DNA of 64,000 nt, from the NCBI RefSeq assembly GCF_900106535.1, contig NZ_FNOH01000016.1, positions 124,001 through 188,000 of the forward strand, read 5' to 3'. Source of the stretch: Myxococcus xanthus. Its GTDB lineage: Bacteria; Myxococcota; Myxococcia; Myxococcales; Myxococcaceae. The notes beneath the pieces are model-generated. The model worked only from the letters and a program-made list of their open reading frames with translations. It ran no database searches and was not told the origin of the DNA. This document shows positions 39,835 to 48,887 of this stretch, one piece after another. Both the position numbers and the translations under genes were made by a program. Numbering within the stretch: position 1 is the stretch's first letter; each line of letters begins with the position of its first letter.

Positions 39835-41412
39835 CTACTCGCGGGAGAGAATCGTCTCGCGGCCCACCTTCCGGACGATTTGGAAGCCGCCGGCCTGGAG
39901 CTCGGCGAGCGCGCGGTCCTCGAAGGTGACGGCGCGGTTGAACGTCCTGTCCCGCAGCGCACGTTCGAACGCGCCGTCGTGGGGCCAGTCACAGGTGAGC
40001 CAGGGAATCCGCTTCCCCAGGTAGAAGTAGCCGCCCGAGCCCCACAAGCCCTCATTGACGATGAGCAGCCCCCGCGCATTGCCCCGGGTGGCGGCGACAA
40101 TCGCGCGGAACTGGTCTGCCCGCAGGTCCCCGGGAGGGAAGAAGGCGGCCGCGGTCATGCTCGCGGCCAGCGCGAGTCCGGCCAGGCCCCACCGCCCGGT
40201 TGGCCGAGCAAGCTGGACGAGGCCCGCCGCCACGGGTGGCGCCGCGGCCAGCACGCCCAGCACCAGGCCGGGATAGAGGAAGCGCTCCTCCTTGTGCGCG
40301 GTGGCCAGGAGCACGCCGGTGTACACGGCGGCGCACCACAGCGGCAGGGACAGGGCGCGGTGCTGGCGAAGCGCGGCGATTCCCACGGGCACGGCGGCCC
40401 AGGCCCAGAGCGGCACGGCGGTGAGTAGCGGCTTCACGTAGAAGCTGGGTGCGTCAGCTCCGAACTGAGCCGCGGCCTTGCCCGAAAAGACGTTGAAGCG
40501 GGCATAGGCGATAAAGGAGTGGAACGGCGAGCCCCACGTCGCCCAGTCCAGCGCGCCGAGCGCCACCGCCACGCCCAGTCCTCCAGCGCACGTGAAGGCG
40601 AGCAGTCGCCACCGCCTCGCCGCCGCCAACCACACCAGCGCCGCCAGGACGAAGATGGCCGACGGGTAACGGGCCACCACCGCCAGCCCCAGGGCCATGC
40701 CACCCACGAGTCCTGCCCTTGAGAGCTGCGCTCTCCGGTCCAGCGCCTCCACGGCGACGATGAGCAGCGAGGCGGAAATCGACTCGGCCATGGTGCGCCC
40801 CGCGAAGACGAGCAGTGGGCCGTAGAGCCCCACGAGCAACGTCGACAGCAGGCCACCCGCGGTCCCCGCTCGGCGCTGGGCGAAGCGGTACGCGGCCCAG
40901 AGACTCCAGGCGTGCAAGGCCACCTGCGGAATGGCCACCACGACGCGATAGGCCCGCGGATGGGTGATGCCCAGCAGGTCCGCCAGCTTGAGGAAGCCCG
41001 CCAGGACGCCGGGCACAGCCCAGTTGCGGAGGCCGTCATGCCACTCCCAGGCCAGGACGCCGTAGCCGTGGACTCGCCACCAGGCGGGCTCCAGCGACTG
41101 GTACACCTCATCCGGGTGGATGCGGCCCAACTGCACCACCGCGATGAGGCCAGGCAGCAGCGCCACTGCCCCTAGCACCCAGCGCATCCAGTTCCGGACC
41201 GGCGCCTCTTGGGGCGTGGCCCCGGGCGTCAGGGACGTGGGCTCGGGTGTCGGGATGGAATCAGCGGGCGTGGCAGGGAGGGGGACGGACACAGGCGCGA
41301 CCGACTCTTCCCGCCCGCGTTCCCGGACGCAAGGTGTGAAGCGTTCGTCTGCCCGCCCTGGGTCCGAGCCCGACGGGGAGTGGAATCCCACCTCGTGGGA
41401 GGGCAACGACAT
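39835..41412 (-). CDS. Polytopic glycosyltransferase, GT22 (Alg9/PIG-B-like) type
   Basis: 525 residues with about eight to ten membrane segments. The first loop has HPDEVYQSLEPAWWRVHGYG and then WEWHDGLRNW. This matches GT22 mannosyltransferases (Alg9, Alg12, PIG-B), which use a polyprenyl-phosphate mannose and have the HPDE/WEW signature. The likely reaction is sugar transfer on the periplasmic face from a lipid-linked donor. The first about 75 residues are Pro/Thr-rich and unlike the family, so the true start may be near MRWVLG; 41412 has no clear ribosome site. Divergent from dnaX. Confidence 0.78.
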   Translation of the reverse strand: MSLPSHEVGFHSPSGSDPGRADERFTPCVRERGREESVAPVSVPLPATPADSIPTPEPTSLTPGATPQEAPVRNWMRWVLGAVALLPGLIAVVQLGRIHPDEVYQSLEPAWWRVHGYGVLAWEWHDGLRNWAVPGVLAGFLKLADLLGITHPRAYRVVVAIPQVALHAWSLWAAYRFAQRRAGTAGGLLSTLLVGLYGPLLVFAGRTMAESISASLLIVAVEALDRRAQLSRAGLVGGMALGLAVVARYPSAIFVLAALVWLAAARRWRLLAFTCAGGLGVAVALGALDWATWGSPFHSFIAYARFNVFSGKAAAQFGADAPSFYVKPLLTAVPLWAWAAVPVGIAALRQHRALSLPLWCAAVYTGVLLATAHKEERFLYPGLVLGVLAAAPPVAAGLVQLARPTGRWGLAGLALAASMTAAAFFPPGDLRADQFRAIVAATRGNARGLLIVNEGLWGSGGYFYLGKRIPWLTCDWPHDGAFERALRDRTFNRAVTFEDRALAELQAGGFQIVRKVGRETILSRE

Positions 41413-41437
41413 GGATCATTCACGCCGCCGTGTTTAG

Positions 41438-42658
41438 ATGACGCCCCCCATGAGCTACCTCGTTCTCGCCCGCAAATGGCGCCCACAGAAGTTCGACGAC
41501 ATGACCGGACAGGAGCACGTCGTCCGGACGGTCGCGAACGCCATCAAGATAGACCGGGTCGCGCACGCGTACCTGTTCTGTGGACCTCGTGGCGTGGGCA
41601 AGACGACGGCCGCGCGGCTGCTCGCCAAGGCGCTCAACTGTGAGAAGGGCCCCACCGCCCAGCCCTGTGGCGAGTGCCGTGCTTGCACGGAGATTGCCGC
41701 CGGCACCAGCGTGGACGTCGCGGAAATCGACGGTGCCTCCAACAACGGCGTCGAGAACGTCCGCGAGATTCGCGAGAACGCGAAGTACCTGCCCCAGCGG
41801 GACCGGCACAAAATCTACATCATCGACGAGGTCCACATGCTGTCGGGAGCGGCGTTCAACGCGCTGCTCAAGACGCTGGAGGAGCCGCCCGGGCACGTGA
41901 AGTTCATCTTCGCGACCACCGAGGCGCACAAGCTCCCGGACACCATCCTGTCGCGGTGCCAGCGCCACAACTTCCGGCGGATTCCGGCGGCCCGGATGCT
42001 TCAGCGTCTCCAGGAAATCTGCAAGGCGGAGGGCGCTGGTATCTCCGACCGCTCGCTGTCGCTGGTCGTGCGCCAGTCCGAAGGCGGCATGCGCGATGCG
42101 CTGAGCCTCCTGGACCAGGTGCTCGCCTCGTGCGGCGCCACCCCCTCCGACGAGGAAGTGGCCGATGCGCTGGGCGCCATCGACCGGACGTTGGTGCAGG
42201 ACTTCGCCGATGCGCTCGTCCACAAGGACGCGAAGCGGGTGTTGGAGCGGGTGGAGGAAGTCTTCAACCGCGGCCTGGACTTGAAGCGCCTGGCCGAGGA
42301 GCTGGCCTTCCAACTGCGGCATCTCTTCGTCACCAAGACGCTGGGCAAGGCGCCCGACGAGCTGGCCGAGTCCGAGCAGAAGGCGCTGATGGCGCTGGCG
42401 CAGGACGCGGAGGCCGCGCAGCTCACGCGCTTGTTCGACGTGGTGCACGGCTGCATCTGGGACGTGTCGCGTGCGGCCCAGCCTCGGCTGGCCCTGGAGA
42501 TGGCGCTGCTCAAGGCCATCCAGTTGTCGCCGGGTGGTTCGATTCCCGAGCTGCTTGCCCGCGTGGACAAGCTCGCGGCGGGGATGGGTGAAGGTTCCGC
42601 GAAGTCGAACGCTGGAGCGCCGGGAGGTCGCTCCAGTCCCACGAACTTTCGCGCCTGA
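41438..42658 (+). CDS. dnaX: DNA polymerase III subunit gamma/tau, zero-frame (gamma-like) product
   Basis: 406 residues in the zero frame. This is the clamp-loader AAA+ ATPase with P-loop GPRGVGKTT, the zinc cysteines in NCEKGPTAQPCGECRAC, DEVHML, the sensor-1 region FIFATTEAHKLP and FRRIP. The collar domain (about 240-370) is complete. The frame stops with TGA at 42656-42658, giving a protein close to E. coli gamma (431). Coding continues without a break in the +1 frame, so this is probably the short product of a frameshifting gene, or a mutated full-length gene. Start at 41438 (MTPPMSYLVLARKWRP); the ATG at 41450 is also possible. First of a dnaX-ybaB-recR unit. Confidence 0.93.
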   Translation: MTPPMSYLVLARKWRPQKFDDMTGQEHVVRTVANAIKIDRVAHAYLFCGPRGVGKTTAARLLAKALNCEKGPTAQPCGECRACTEIAAGTSVDVAEIDGASNNGVENVREIRENAKYLPQRDRHKIYIIDEVHMLSGAAFNALLKTLEEPPGHVKFIFATTEAHKLPDTILSRCQRHNFRRIPAARMLQRLQEICKAEGAGISDRSLSLVVRQSEGGMRDALSLLDQVLASCGATPSDEEVADALGAIDRTLVQDFADALVHKDAKRVLERVEEVFNRGLDLKRLAEELAFQLRHLFVTKTLGKAPDELAESEQKALMALAQDAEAAQLTRLFDVVHGCIWDVSRAAQPRLALEMALLKAIQLSPGGSIPELLARVDKLAAGMGEGSAKSNAGAPGGRSSPTNFRA

Positions 42659-43925
42659 GACACGACTCGACACTTCCGTGATGCAGGCGGCTGCCCCCAC
42701 CCCACGTCCGTGGGAAGCGAGGGGTGCGCCCGTGGCGCAGATGCCTGTGCGCGCCAACGAGCCGCCAGCGCCGCTGGCGGCCATGCGCCAGGACGAGCCA
42801 CCGCGCACGACGCCTGCCGCCGATGAGGTTCGCCCGCATGAGCCCTTCCAAGGCAGCGCGCATATGGGAGCCACGCGCCAGGACGAGCCGCCTCGTTTTG
42901 CACCTCCCGGCGCCATGCGTCCGGCCGAACCGCCGCCGCCCGGGCCCCACATGGACGGCCTGTCACCGGCAGCGAGCCGCCCCCTGTCGTTCCTCCGCAA
43001 CAGCGGCGGCGCCAACCCGTCCCCTCAGGGCTACCAGGCCACGCAGATGGTCCCCTCCGGCCCGGTGATGGAGGGACTGTCACCTTCCGCCGCGCGCCCG
43101 CTCTCATTCCTCCGCAACGGTGGCTCGGCCCAGGCGCCCACGGCCCCTACGCCCCCGCCCTCCGTACCTCCCGCGGGCGCCACGCCGCTGTCGCGCACCA
43201 CCGAGCCCGCGCCATCGGTCCGCGTCACCAACATCCGCCGGCCCGAGCCCATCGCGCCGCCGGAACCTCCGCCCTACGCGGAGGAAGAGGACGCGCGCTA
43301 CTACCCCGAAGAGAACTCCCCCGAAGGCTGTGCCTCCGGCGAGTGCCTCCCCGAAGTCGCCGCCGCGCCGCCGCCTGCGTCCGAGCTCGTCATCCAGCAC
43401 GAGTCCGAGCCAGAGCCAGAGCCGCCCCCGCCGCCCCCCGTCACCCGCTCTCGGGACAACCCCAACCTGCCCCTCATCGAGCGTTGGCGGGCCGCCGTGG
43501 AGACGGTGAAGGCCTCCCATCCCAGGCAGGGCGCGGCGCTCTCCAACGGGCGATTGATGTCGATGAAGAACGGCGAAATCGTCCTCGGCTTCCTGCCCGT
43601 GGCCGGCTTCCACCGCATGGCCGTCAACTCCACCGCGGGCAAGGCCGCCGTGGACAAGGCCCTGGCCGAGCACTTCGGCCGCCCGGTGAAGCTCACCATC
43701 CAGGATGCGTCTCCGGACGACCCCCGGCTGGGCCCCAGTCTGGCCGATCAGGACGCACAGACGCGCGCCGCCCACGAGAAGAACACGGACAGCAAGGTCC
43801 GCAGCCACCCCGCCGTCCGAGCGGTGCTCAAGTTCCTGGGAGGCGAAATCGAACACATCCAGGTCTACGAGCCCGAGCGCCCCGGGGCCGTGCCAGCGGA
43901 CGACACCTCCGACGACAGCGCCTGA
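42651..43925 (+). CDS. dnaX: +1-frame continuation of dnaX (tau-like linker and C-terminal domain)
   Basis: An open frame one base ahead of the gamma frame, overlapping it by at least 190 nt. It encodes a Pro-rich linker of about 240 residues (repeats such as RPLSFLRN and MRQDEPPR) and a C-terminal domain from about 43461 (LIERWRAAVETVKASHP..., EIVLGFLPVAGFHRMAV) of the kind at the end of bacterial DnaX proteins. A separate start is unlikely: the first ATG (42681) has no ribosome site. A +1 slip at TTT-C (42647-42650), where tRNA-Phe(GAA) can re-pair with TTC, would give a fusion of about 828 residues. An indel or assembly error is the main alternative. Confidence 0.75.
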   Translation, partial: APETRLDTSVMQAAAPTPRPWEARGAPVAQMPVRANEPPAPLAAMRQDEPPRTTPAADEVRPHEPFQGSAHMGATRQDEPPRFAPPGAMRPAEPPPPGPHMDGLSPAASRPLSFLRNSGGANPSPQGYQATQMVPSGPVMEGLSPSAARPLSFLRNGGSAQAPTAPTPPPSVPPAGATPLSRTTEPAPSVRVTNIRRPEPIAPPEPPPYAEEEDARYYPEENSPEGCASGECLPEVAAAPPPASELVIQHESEPEPEPPPPPPVTRSRDNPNLPLIERWRAAVETVKASHPRQGAALSNGRLMSMKNGEIVLGFLPVAGFHRMAVNSTAGKAAVDKALAEHFGRPVKLTIQDASPDDPRLGPSLADQDAQTRAAHEKNTDSKVRSHPAVRAVLKFLGGEIEHIQVYEPERPGAVPADDTSDDSA

Positions 43926-44019
43926 CAACCGCCTCGCGCAACGGTAGGGTGGCGCCCCATTCCACGCCGGGGCGGGGCCATGTCCGTGGCGCCCGCTCCC
44001 ACGAGTACCGAGGAAGCAT

Positions 44020-44337
44020 ATGCCTGGCGTCGACCTGAACTACTTCATCCGGCAGGCGAACAAGCTGACGGAGAAGATTGAAGAACGGAAGCAGCAGCTG
44101 GCGGAAGAGAGCGTGGAGGCCAAGGCCGGTGACGGCCGGGTCACCGTCGTCGCCAACGGCATCCAGGAGATCCGCAGCATCAAGATCGACAAGGAAGCCA
44201 TCGACCCCAACGACACGTCGATGCTCGAGGACCTCATCACCGCCGCGGTGAACGCCGCCCTGGCGAGCAGCCGTCAGCACATGCAGCGCGAGCTCGCGAA
44301 AATCTCCGGCGGCGTCAAGATCCCCGGCATTACCTGA
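44020..44337 (+). CDS. YbaB/EbfC family nucleoid-associated protein
   Basis: 105 residues. The N-terminal helix is coiled (FIRQANKLTEKIEERKQQL). The conserved strand region is GDGRVTVVANGIQEIRSIKID, followed by LEDLITAAVNAAL. Family members are DNA-binding dimers. It sits between dnaX and recR, the order conserved across bacteria, 6 bp before recR. A ribosome site GAGGAAG precedes the ATG. Confidence 0.93.
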   Translation: MPGVDLNYFIRQANKLTEKIEERKQQLAEESVEAKAGDGRVTVVANGIQEIRSIKIDKEAIDPNDTSMLEDLITAAVNAALASSRQHMQRELAKISGGVKIPGIT

Positions 44338-44343
44338 TACCGG

Positions 44344-44937
44344 ATGACCCCCGATCCGCTGAATCGACTCGTCGCCCAGCTCGCGAAGCTGCCGGGCATC
44401 GGCGAGAAGACCGCGCAGCGCCTCGCGTTCCACATCCTGCGGGCGCCGGGTGAGTATGCCGCGGAGCTGTCGCAGGCCATTCGCGAGGTGAAGGAGAAGG
44501 TGCACCTGTGCGTGCGCTGCTTCTCCCTCACCGACGCGGAGACCTGCAACTTCTGCCGGGATGCTCGGCGCGACGAGCGCGTGCTGTGCGTCGTGGAGAC
44601 GTTCGCAGACCTGATGGCGCTGGAGCGCACCCGTGAGTTCAAGGGCCGCTACCACGTCCTGCACGGCGTTCTGTCTCCCCTGGAGGGCGTGGGCCCCGAC
44701 CAGCTCCGCATCCGCGAGCTGCTGGAGCGCCTCAACGACAGCCGGGTGGAGGAACTCATCCTCGCCACCAACCCGGACGTCGAGGGCGAAGCCACCGCCC
44801 TCTACCTGACCCGCCTGCTCAAGCCCATGGGCCTGCGTGTCACCCGCATCGCCCAGGGGCTGCCCATGGGCGGCGACCTGGAGTTCGCCGACCAGGCCAC
44901 GCTCGCCAAGGCACTCTCCGCCCGCCGCGACCTCTAG
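44344..44937 (+). CDS. recR: Recombination protein RecR
   Basis: 197 residues, usual length. Works with RecF/RecO to load RecA at gaps. The helix-hairpin-helix is LPGIGEKTAQRLAFHIL. The zinc finger cysteines are in CVRC and CNFC, followed by the Toprim domain (CVVETFADLMALE and ATNPDVEGEATALYL). Last gene of the dnaX-ybaB-recR unit. A GC hairpin follows. Confidence 0.96.
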   Translation: MTPDPLNRLVAQLAKLPGIGEKTAQRLAFHILRAPGEYAAELSQAIREVKEKVHLCVRCFSLTDAETCNFCRDARRDERVLCVVETFADLMALERTREFKGRYHVLHGVLSPLEGVGPDQLRIRELLERLNDSRVEELILATNPDVEGEATALYLTRLLKPMGLRVTRIAQGLPMGGDLEFADQATLAKALSARRDL

Positions 44938-44950
44938 GCCACTCGCGGTG

Positions 44951-44974
44951 GCGGCGCGAGCTTCCTCGCGCCGC
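44951..44974. terminator. Hairpin between convergent recR and kinase genes
   Basis: A perfect 10-bp stem GCGGCGCGAG/CTCGCGCCGC with loop CTTC, 13 bp after the recR stop and touching the stop of the leftward kinase gene. No T-run follows on either strand, so termination strength is uncertain. Confidence 0.55.
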
Positions 44975-46914
44975 TACTGCGTCACCCGCCACGAGAAAGG
45001 CATCACCACCGTGACCTCCTGGTCCCGGTGAGGAGGGAAGCGCAGGCGCTCCGCCTGGGCCTCCAGGCAGCGGCCCACGCCCGACGAAGCCAGCGGTCCC
45101 CGCGTCCCCGCCCGCACCTTGCCTGACGAGACGATGGTGAGCTGCACCTGCACCTCGCCCTGGCTCGACGGCAGGTCCGCCTTGTAGCGCTCGAAGCACG
45201 TGGTGATGCGCGCCCGTCCACGCGAGACGACACGCTGCACGTCGTCGATGCCCAGCGTCACCCGCTTCTGCGACGAGGCCTTCTTCGACCGCACAGGTGC
45301 CGCGTCCGCCCCTTCTTCATCCGCCTCCGCCTCGACATCGGACGCAGCGCCAGCAAGTCCGGCTTCGTCCGTCTCCGTCACGCCAGCAGCATCCACGGAG
45401 AGCTGCGCCGAATCCGTCTCGCCCACATCGCCACCCGCCCCATTGGCCACGGCGTCCGTCAGAGAACCGGCCTGAGCGGCGGCACCCACGGGTGCCACGG
45501 CCTCCATCGGCGCGCCGACCTGAGCGGCAGCAGCCTCCGGTGCCACGGCCTCCACGACGGGCACCGTGGCCGGCACCAGCGACACCGAAGCGGGCGTCGT
45601 CATCCACTGCCGATATCCAACGATGCCCGCCGCCGCCAGCATCAGGCCACCCGCCAATCCCACCGCCAGCGTACGCCAGCGTCGGCCTCCGGCCGTGGGG
45701 GCGGACTCCGGCGACGTTGACCCACGTGAGGCCGCGCCATGGGCAGGCACGCCTGGCGAGGAAGGCCGCATGGACATGCCGGGGCGCTGGGCGGACGTGG
45801 CATCGCCCTCCCGAGCAAGCACGCCATACAGGTTCGTCCCGTGCGGCTCCGCCCCCGGCGCCTGCCCCTGCGCCCCTGCCGCGGCGCCTCCGTACGTCGC
45901 GGTGAGCGTGGCCAGCGTGGGAATGCGTGAGCGCTCGGTGAAGCGCTCCTCACCAAAGTGCCCCTTCAAGAAGGCGCCGAGCGGCATCGCGCCCGAACCA
46001 CTGAGATGCTCCGAGAGGAACGTCTCCAGCGCGTCCGCGAACGCCTCCGCGGTGGGGTAGCGGTCCTCCGGCTTGAAGGCCATGGCCTTCAGGAGGATGG
46101 CCTCCAGTTCCTCGGGCAAGTCCGGCCGCAGCTCGCGCGGCGGCTTGAGCTCGCCCTGCAGCAGCGCGTTGAGCACCGCCAGGTCGTTCTCCCGGGAGAA
46201 GGGCCGCACATGGGTGAGCGCCTCGTACAGGCTCACGCCCAGCGCGAAGATGTCCGCGCGGCGGTCCACCTCCTTGCCGCGCGCCTGCTCCGGCGCCATG
46301 TACATGTACTTGCCCTTCACCACGCCAGTGCGCGTGTTGACGAGCCGCGACTCGGCCTTGGCGATGCCGAAGTCCAGCACCTTCACCTGCCCCTGGTACG
46401 TCAGGTACAGGTTCGACGGAGAGATGTCGCGGTGGACGACGTTCAGCGGCTGCCCGGCCTCGTTGGTGAACTCGTGCGCGAAGTGCAGGCCGCGCGCCGC
46501 GTCGATGAGGACGCGGAGCACGACGGGGAGCGGCACGTAGTGGCGCTTGCGTCCGGCCAGCCGCAACGTCGTGGAGAAGTCCTCGCCCGCGAGGTACTCC
46601 ATGCAGATGTAGTAACAGCCCTCCGCGAAGCCCAGCTCCTGAATCTGCACGATGTTCGGATGGGCCAGCTTCGCCGCCAGCCGCGCCTCGTCCCGGAACA
46701 TCTCCACGAAGTCGGGGTTGTTCGTCAGGTGCGGCAGCATCCGCTTGATGACGACGTTGCGCTCGAAGCCGTCCGCGCCCAGCAACTTGGCGAGGAAGAT
46801 TTCCGCCATGCCGCCTTCGGCCAGCTTTCGCACGAGCACGTACGGGCCATAAGGCTGAAGCAGGGGCACAAGGCCCGCTTCCGTCACAGGCAGGGTCGTC
46901 TGGGGGGGGGACAT
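44974..46914 (-). CDS. Ser/Thr protein kinase with periplasmic AgmX/PglI-like C-terminal domain
   Basis: 646 residues. The Hanks kinase domain is at about 25-310: Gly loop LAEGGMAE, ATP lysine K57 (VVIKRM), HRD at 161-163 and DFG at 181-183. The usual lysine after HRD is serine (HRDISPSN), a myxobacterial variant; activity is probable but unproven. A Pro/Ser-rich juxtamembrane region leads to one TM at about 418-440. The C-terminal ~90 residues (two cysteines, ending MPFSW) resemble the AgmX/PglI C-terminal domain of the protein at 60162. ATG 46914 has better ribosome-site spacing than the GTG at 46920 that overlaps the FecR stop. Codons 2-5 contain nine Cs in a row. Confidence 0.88.
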   Translation of the reverse strand: MSPPQTTLPVTEAGLVPLLQPYGPYVLVRKLAEGGMAEIFLAKLLGADGFERNVVIKRMLPHLTNNPDFVEMFRDEARLAAKLAHPNIVQIQELGFAEGCYYICMEYLAGEDFSTTLRLAGRKRHYVPLPVVLRVLIDAARGLHFAHEFTNEAGQPLNVVHRDISPSNLYLTYQGQVKVLDFGIAKAESRLVNTRTGVVKGKYMYMAPEQARGKEVDRRADIFALGVSLYEALTHVRPFSRENDLAVLNALLQGELKPPRELRPDLPEELEAILLKAMAFKPEDRYPTAEAFADALETFLSEHLSGSGAMPLGAFLKGHFGEERFTERSRIPTLATLTATYGGAAAGAQGQAPGAEPHGTNLYGVLAREGDATSAQRPGMSMRPSSPGVPAHGAASRGSTSPESAPTAGGRRWRTLAVGLAGGLMLAAAGIVGYRQWMTTPASVSLVPATVPVVEAVAPEAAAAQVGAPMEAVAPVGAAAQAGSLTDAVANGAGGDVGETDSAQLSVDAAGVTETDEAGLAGAASDVEAEADEEGADAAPVRSKKASSQKRVTLGIDDVQRVVSRGRARITTCFERYKADLPSSQGEVQVQLTIVSSGKVRAGTRGPLASSGVGRCLEAQAERLRFPPHRDQEVTVVMPFSWRVTQ

Positions 46915-46916
46915 CC

Positions 46917-48887
46917 TCACGGCCCTCGCTGTTTCAGAGTGCGCACCGTATGGACCGCCGGGGCACCAGGACGCGTCATCTTAAACACCAATACGGGCGG
47001 CGAGCCCACCGGCTCCACCCAGGTGTTGAACCGGTGTTTGCCATCCAGCGCCACCGGGCGTCCATTGATGGACAGGCGGGCGTCCACAGGTGCGACACCG
47101 GCCGCGCGCACCTTCGCGCCCGCGGCCTGCCCGTTGCGCGGTGTGGACACCATGAGCACCGGCACCGAGTTGTCGTAGACCAGTTCCAGCTTGTTCATCC
47201 GTCCCCCCTTGAGCTGTGCACCCGTGGCGGAAAGCGGCGTGACGGACCAGAGGTAGTTGCCCTCGCTCAGCGCACCGGCGTCCAGCGCGGCGCGAGCCTC
47301 CGTCACGGTGCGTTCGGCCACCGGCGTATCCAATGCCCCCGCGCGGTACACCGCCACACGGTAGCGCGCCGCGGAGGTCTCCGAGGCATAGGTGAAGGTC
47401 ACCGCCGGGGGCTTGTCCTGGTAGAAGATGGTCGTCTTCTCCGGCCCCTCGGGCACCACGTTGCGCACCCGCGCCAGCGAGCGCACCGCGCGCTCCGGCG
47501 CGAACGACGCGCTTCCCGACACCTGCGTCCCATCCTTGCGGCGCACCCGCCAGTGGAGCTTGCCGCGCACCGGCGCGGGCACGTTGATGAAGGGGCGGTA
47601 CACCGTGCCTGACAGCACCGGCCGCGTGAAGGCCGCGTCCTCCGCGACCTCCACCAGGGCCTCGCCCTCCCCTTCCCAGGTGATGGCCACATCCCGCAGC
47701 CCTGGATGGAACACCTCCGCGCCGTCGACGACGCCCAGGGCCAGTGGCGCGGGCGCGAGCGGCTCGACGCGTGGCGCCTGCGCGGAGGATGCCTCCACCG
47801 TGGCGCGCTCACCCGCACGCAGCGCCTGCCGGGCATCTCCGCGAACCAGCGTCACCTGTCCGGTCAGCGCATCCACCAGATAGCCCGCGGCCGTGCGGCG
47901 CACCGCCAGCCGCGCTTCACCGCCGCCCTCCACCTGCAGCCCCGGCAGCACCAGCCGGCTGGTACGCCCTCGCGCGAGCTGCAGGTTCAGCCAGCCCCTC
48001 AACAAGTCGAAGCGAGCCTCGTCCGTGGCGCCGCCCTGCTCCGCTGACGTCAGCACCAGCTCCGCGTCCGAGCCCAGTGACGCCACCGTGGCCGAGCCCT
48101 CCAGTGCCAGCACCGCGGAGCCTCCGCGCCGGGTGCGCACGCTGCCCCCCGGAGATAACACCTCGCCCTGCTTCGCCACCGGACGCCAGTTCGACGCCCC
48201 CTTGGCCCGCACCTCCGCGCGCCCCGCCGCCAGCCGTACCGTCACCGGAATCGGCGCCAGCTCCAGGACACGCGCCCCGCGGGCCACCAGCTCCGTCCGG
48301 CCGGACGTCGCCTCCACCGCGTCGCCTTCGGACGCGCGCAGCGTCTTGCCATCGCGGCCCACGAACTCGATTGCGCCCAGCCGCACCTCGACGCGGCCCG
48401 CGTCCTCAGCCACCTGCACGCGCACCTCGCTGGGTTCATCCGCCCCCACGCGCGTGAGGCCGAAGGGCGTGCGGATGGTCAGTGCCACCTTCGAGCCCTG
48501 GCCCGTGCGCGCCGCACCAGCGGGCACGCGCGACAACAGGATGCCGCGCTCCACTTGAAGCACGATGCCTCCCGAATCCGAGCCCAGCGCGAAGCGCGCG
48601 TCCGGTCCCACCTCCACGGAACGGCCATCCGGGAAACGCACCGTGGCCGCCCCACCCGCGGCCGTCTCCACCGCGTCGCCCCCGTACAAGGGCCCCTCTT
48701 CGGCGGGCGCCCGCTTGCCACCTCGCTCCAGGCGCACGTCGCCGCTCAAGCCCTCCAGGCGGCCCAGCACTTCGCCAGCGCCCGCGTCGACCACCGCCGA
48801 GGGCCCGGGAGGCGGCGCCACGGCGTCATCATCACACCCCGCGACGAGGAGCAGCAGGACCAGGAACCAACAACGCGGGGCACTCAC
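46917..48887 (-). CDS. FecR-domain lipoprotein
   Basis: 656 residues. The lipoprotein signal ends LLVAGC (lipid cysteine at 18). A FecR domain follows (VLGRLEGLSGDVRLERGGKR ... VRFPDGRSVEVGPDARF), with at least one further FecR-like repeat in the middle, and beta-rich domains to the C-terminus. FecR domains commonly sense or relay signals across the periplasm, usually with sigma factors, but none is encoded here. It starts at GTG 48887 with GAGGGGG upstream, overlapping the stop of the barrel gene (GTGA). It lies directly before the kinase gene. A partner role with the kinase is inferred. Confidence 0.85.
   Translation of the reverse strand: MSAPRCWFLVLLLLVAGCDDDAVAPPPGPSAVVDAGAGEVLGRLEGLSGDVRLERGGKRAPAEEGPLYGGDAVETAAGGAATVRFPDGRSVEVGPDARFALGSDSGGIVLQVERGILLSRVPAGAARTGQGSKVALTIRTPFGLTRVGADEPSEVRVQVAEDAGRVEVRLGAIEFVGRDGKTLRASEGDAVEATSGRTELVARGARVLELAPIPVTVRLAAGRAEVRAKGASNWRPVAKQGEVLSPGGSVRTRRGGSAVLALEGSATVASLGSDAELVLTSAEQGGATDEARFDLLRGWLNLQLARGRTSRLVLPGLQVEGGGEARLAVRRTAAGYLVDALTGQVTLVRGDARQALRAGERATVEASSAQAPRVEPLAPAPLALGVVDGAEVFHPGLRDVAITWEGEGEALVEVAEDAAFTRPVLSGTVYRPFINVPAPVRGKLHWRVRRKDGTQVSGSASFAPERAVRSLARVRNVVPEGPEKTTIFYQDKPPAVTFTYASETSAARYRVAVYRAGALDTPVAERTVTEARAALDAGALSEGNYLWSVTPLSATGAQLKGGRMNKLELVYDNSVPVLMVSTPRNGQAAGAKVRAAGVAPVDARLSINGRPVALDGKHRFNTWVEPVGSPPVLVFKMTRPGAPAVHTVRTLKQRGP

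Noticed and set aside
42580-42660. Classic -1 slippery site for dnaX
   Set aside because: The continuation lies in the +1 frame and there is no A-AAA-AAG or long A-run in the overlap.
42681-43925. Independent gene after dnaX starting at ATG 42681
   Set aside because: No ribosome site, starts within 25 bp of the dnaX stop, and encodes only a linker and a DnaX-type C-terminal domain, so a frameshifted continuation fits better.
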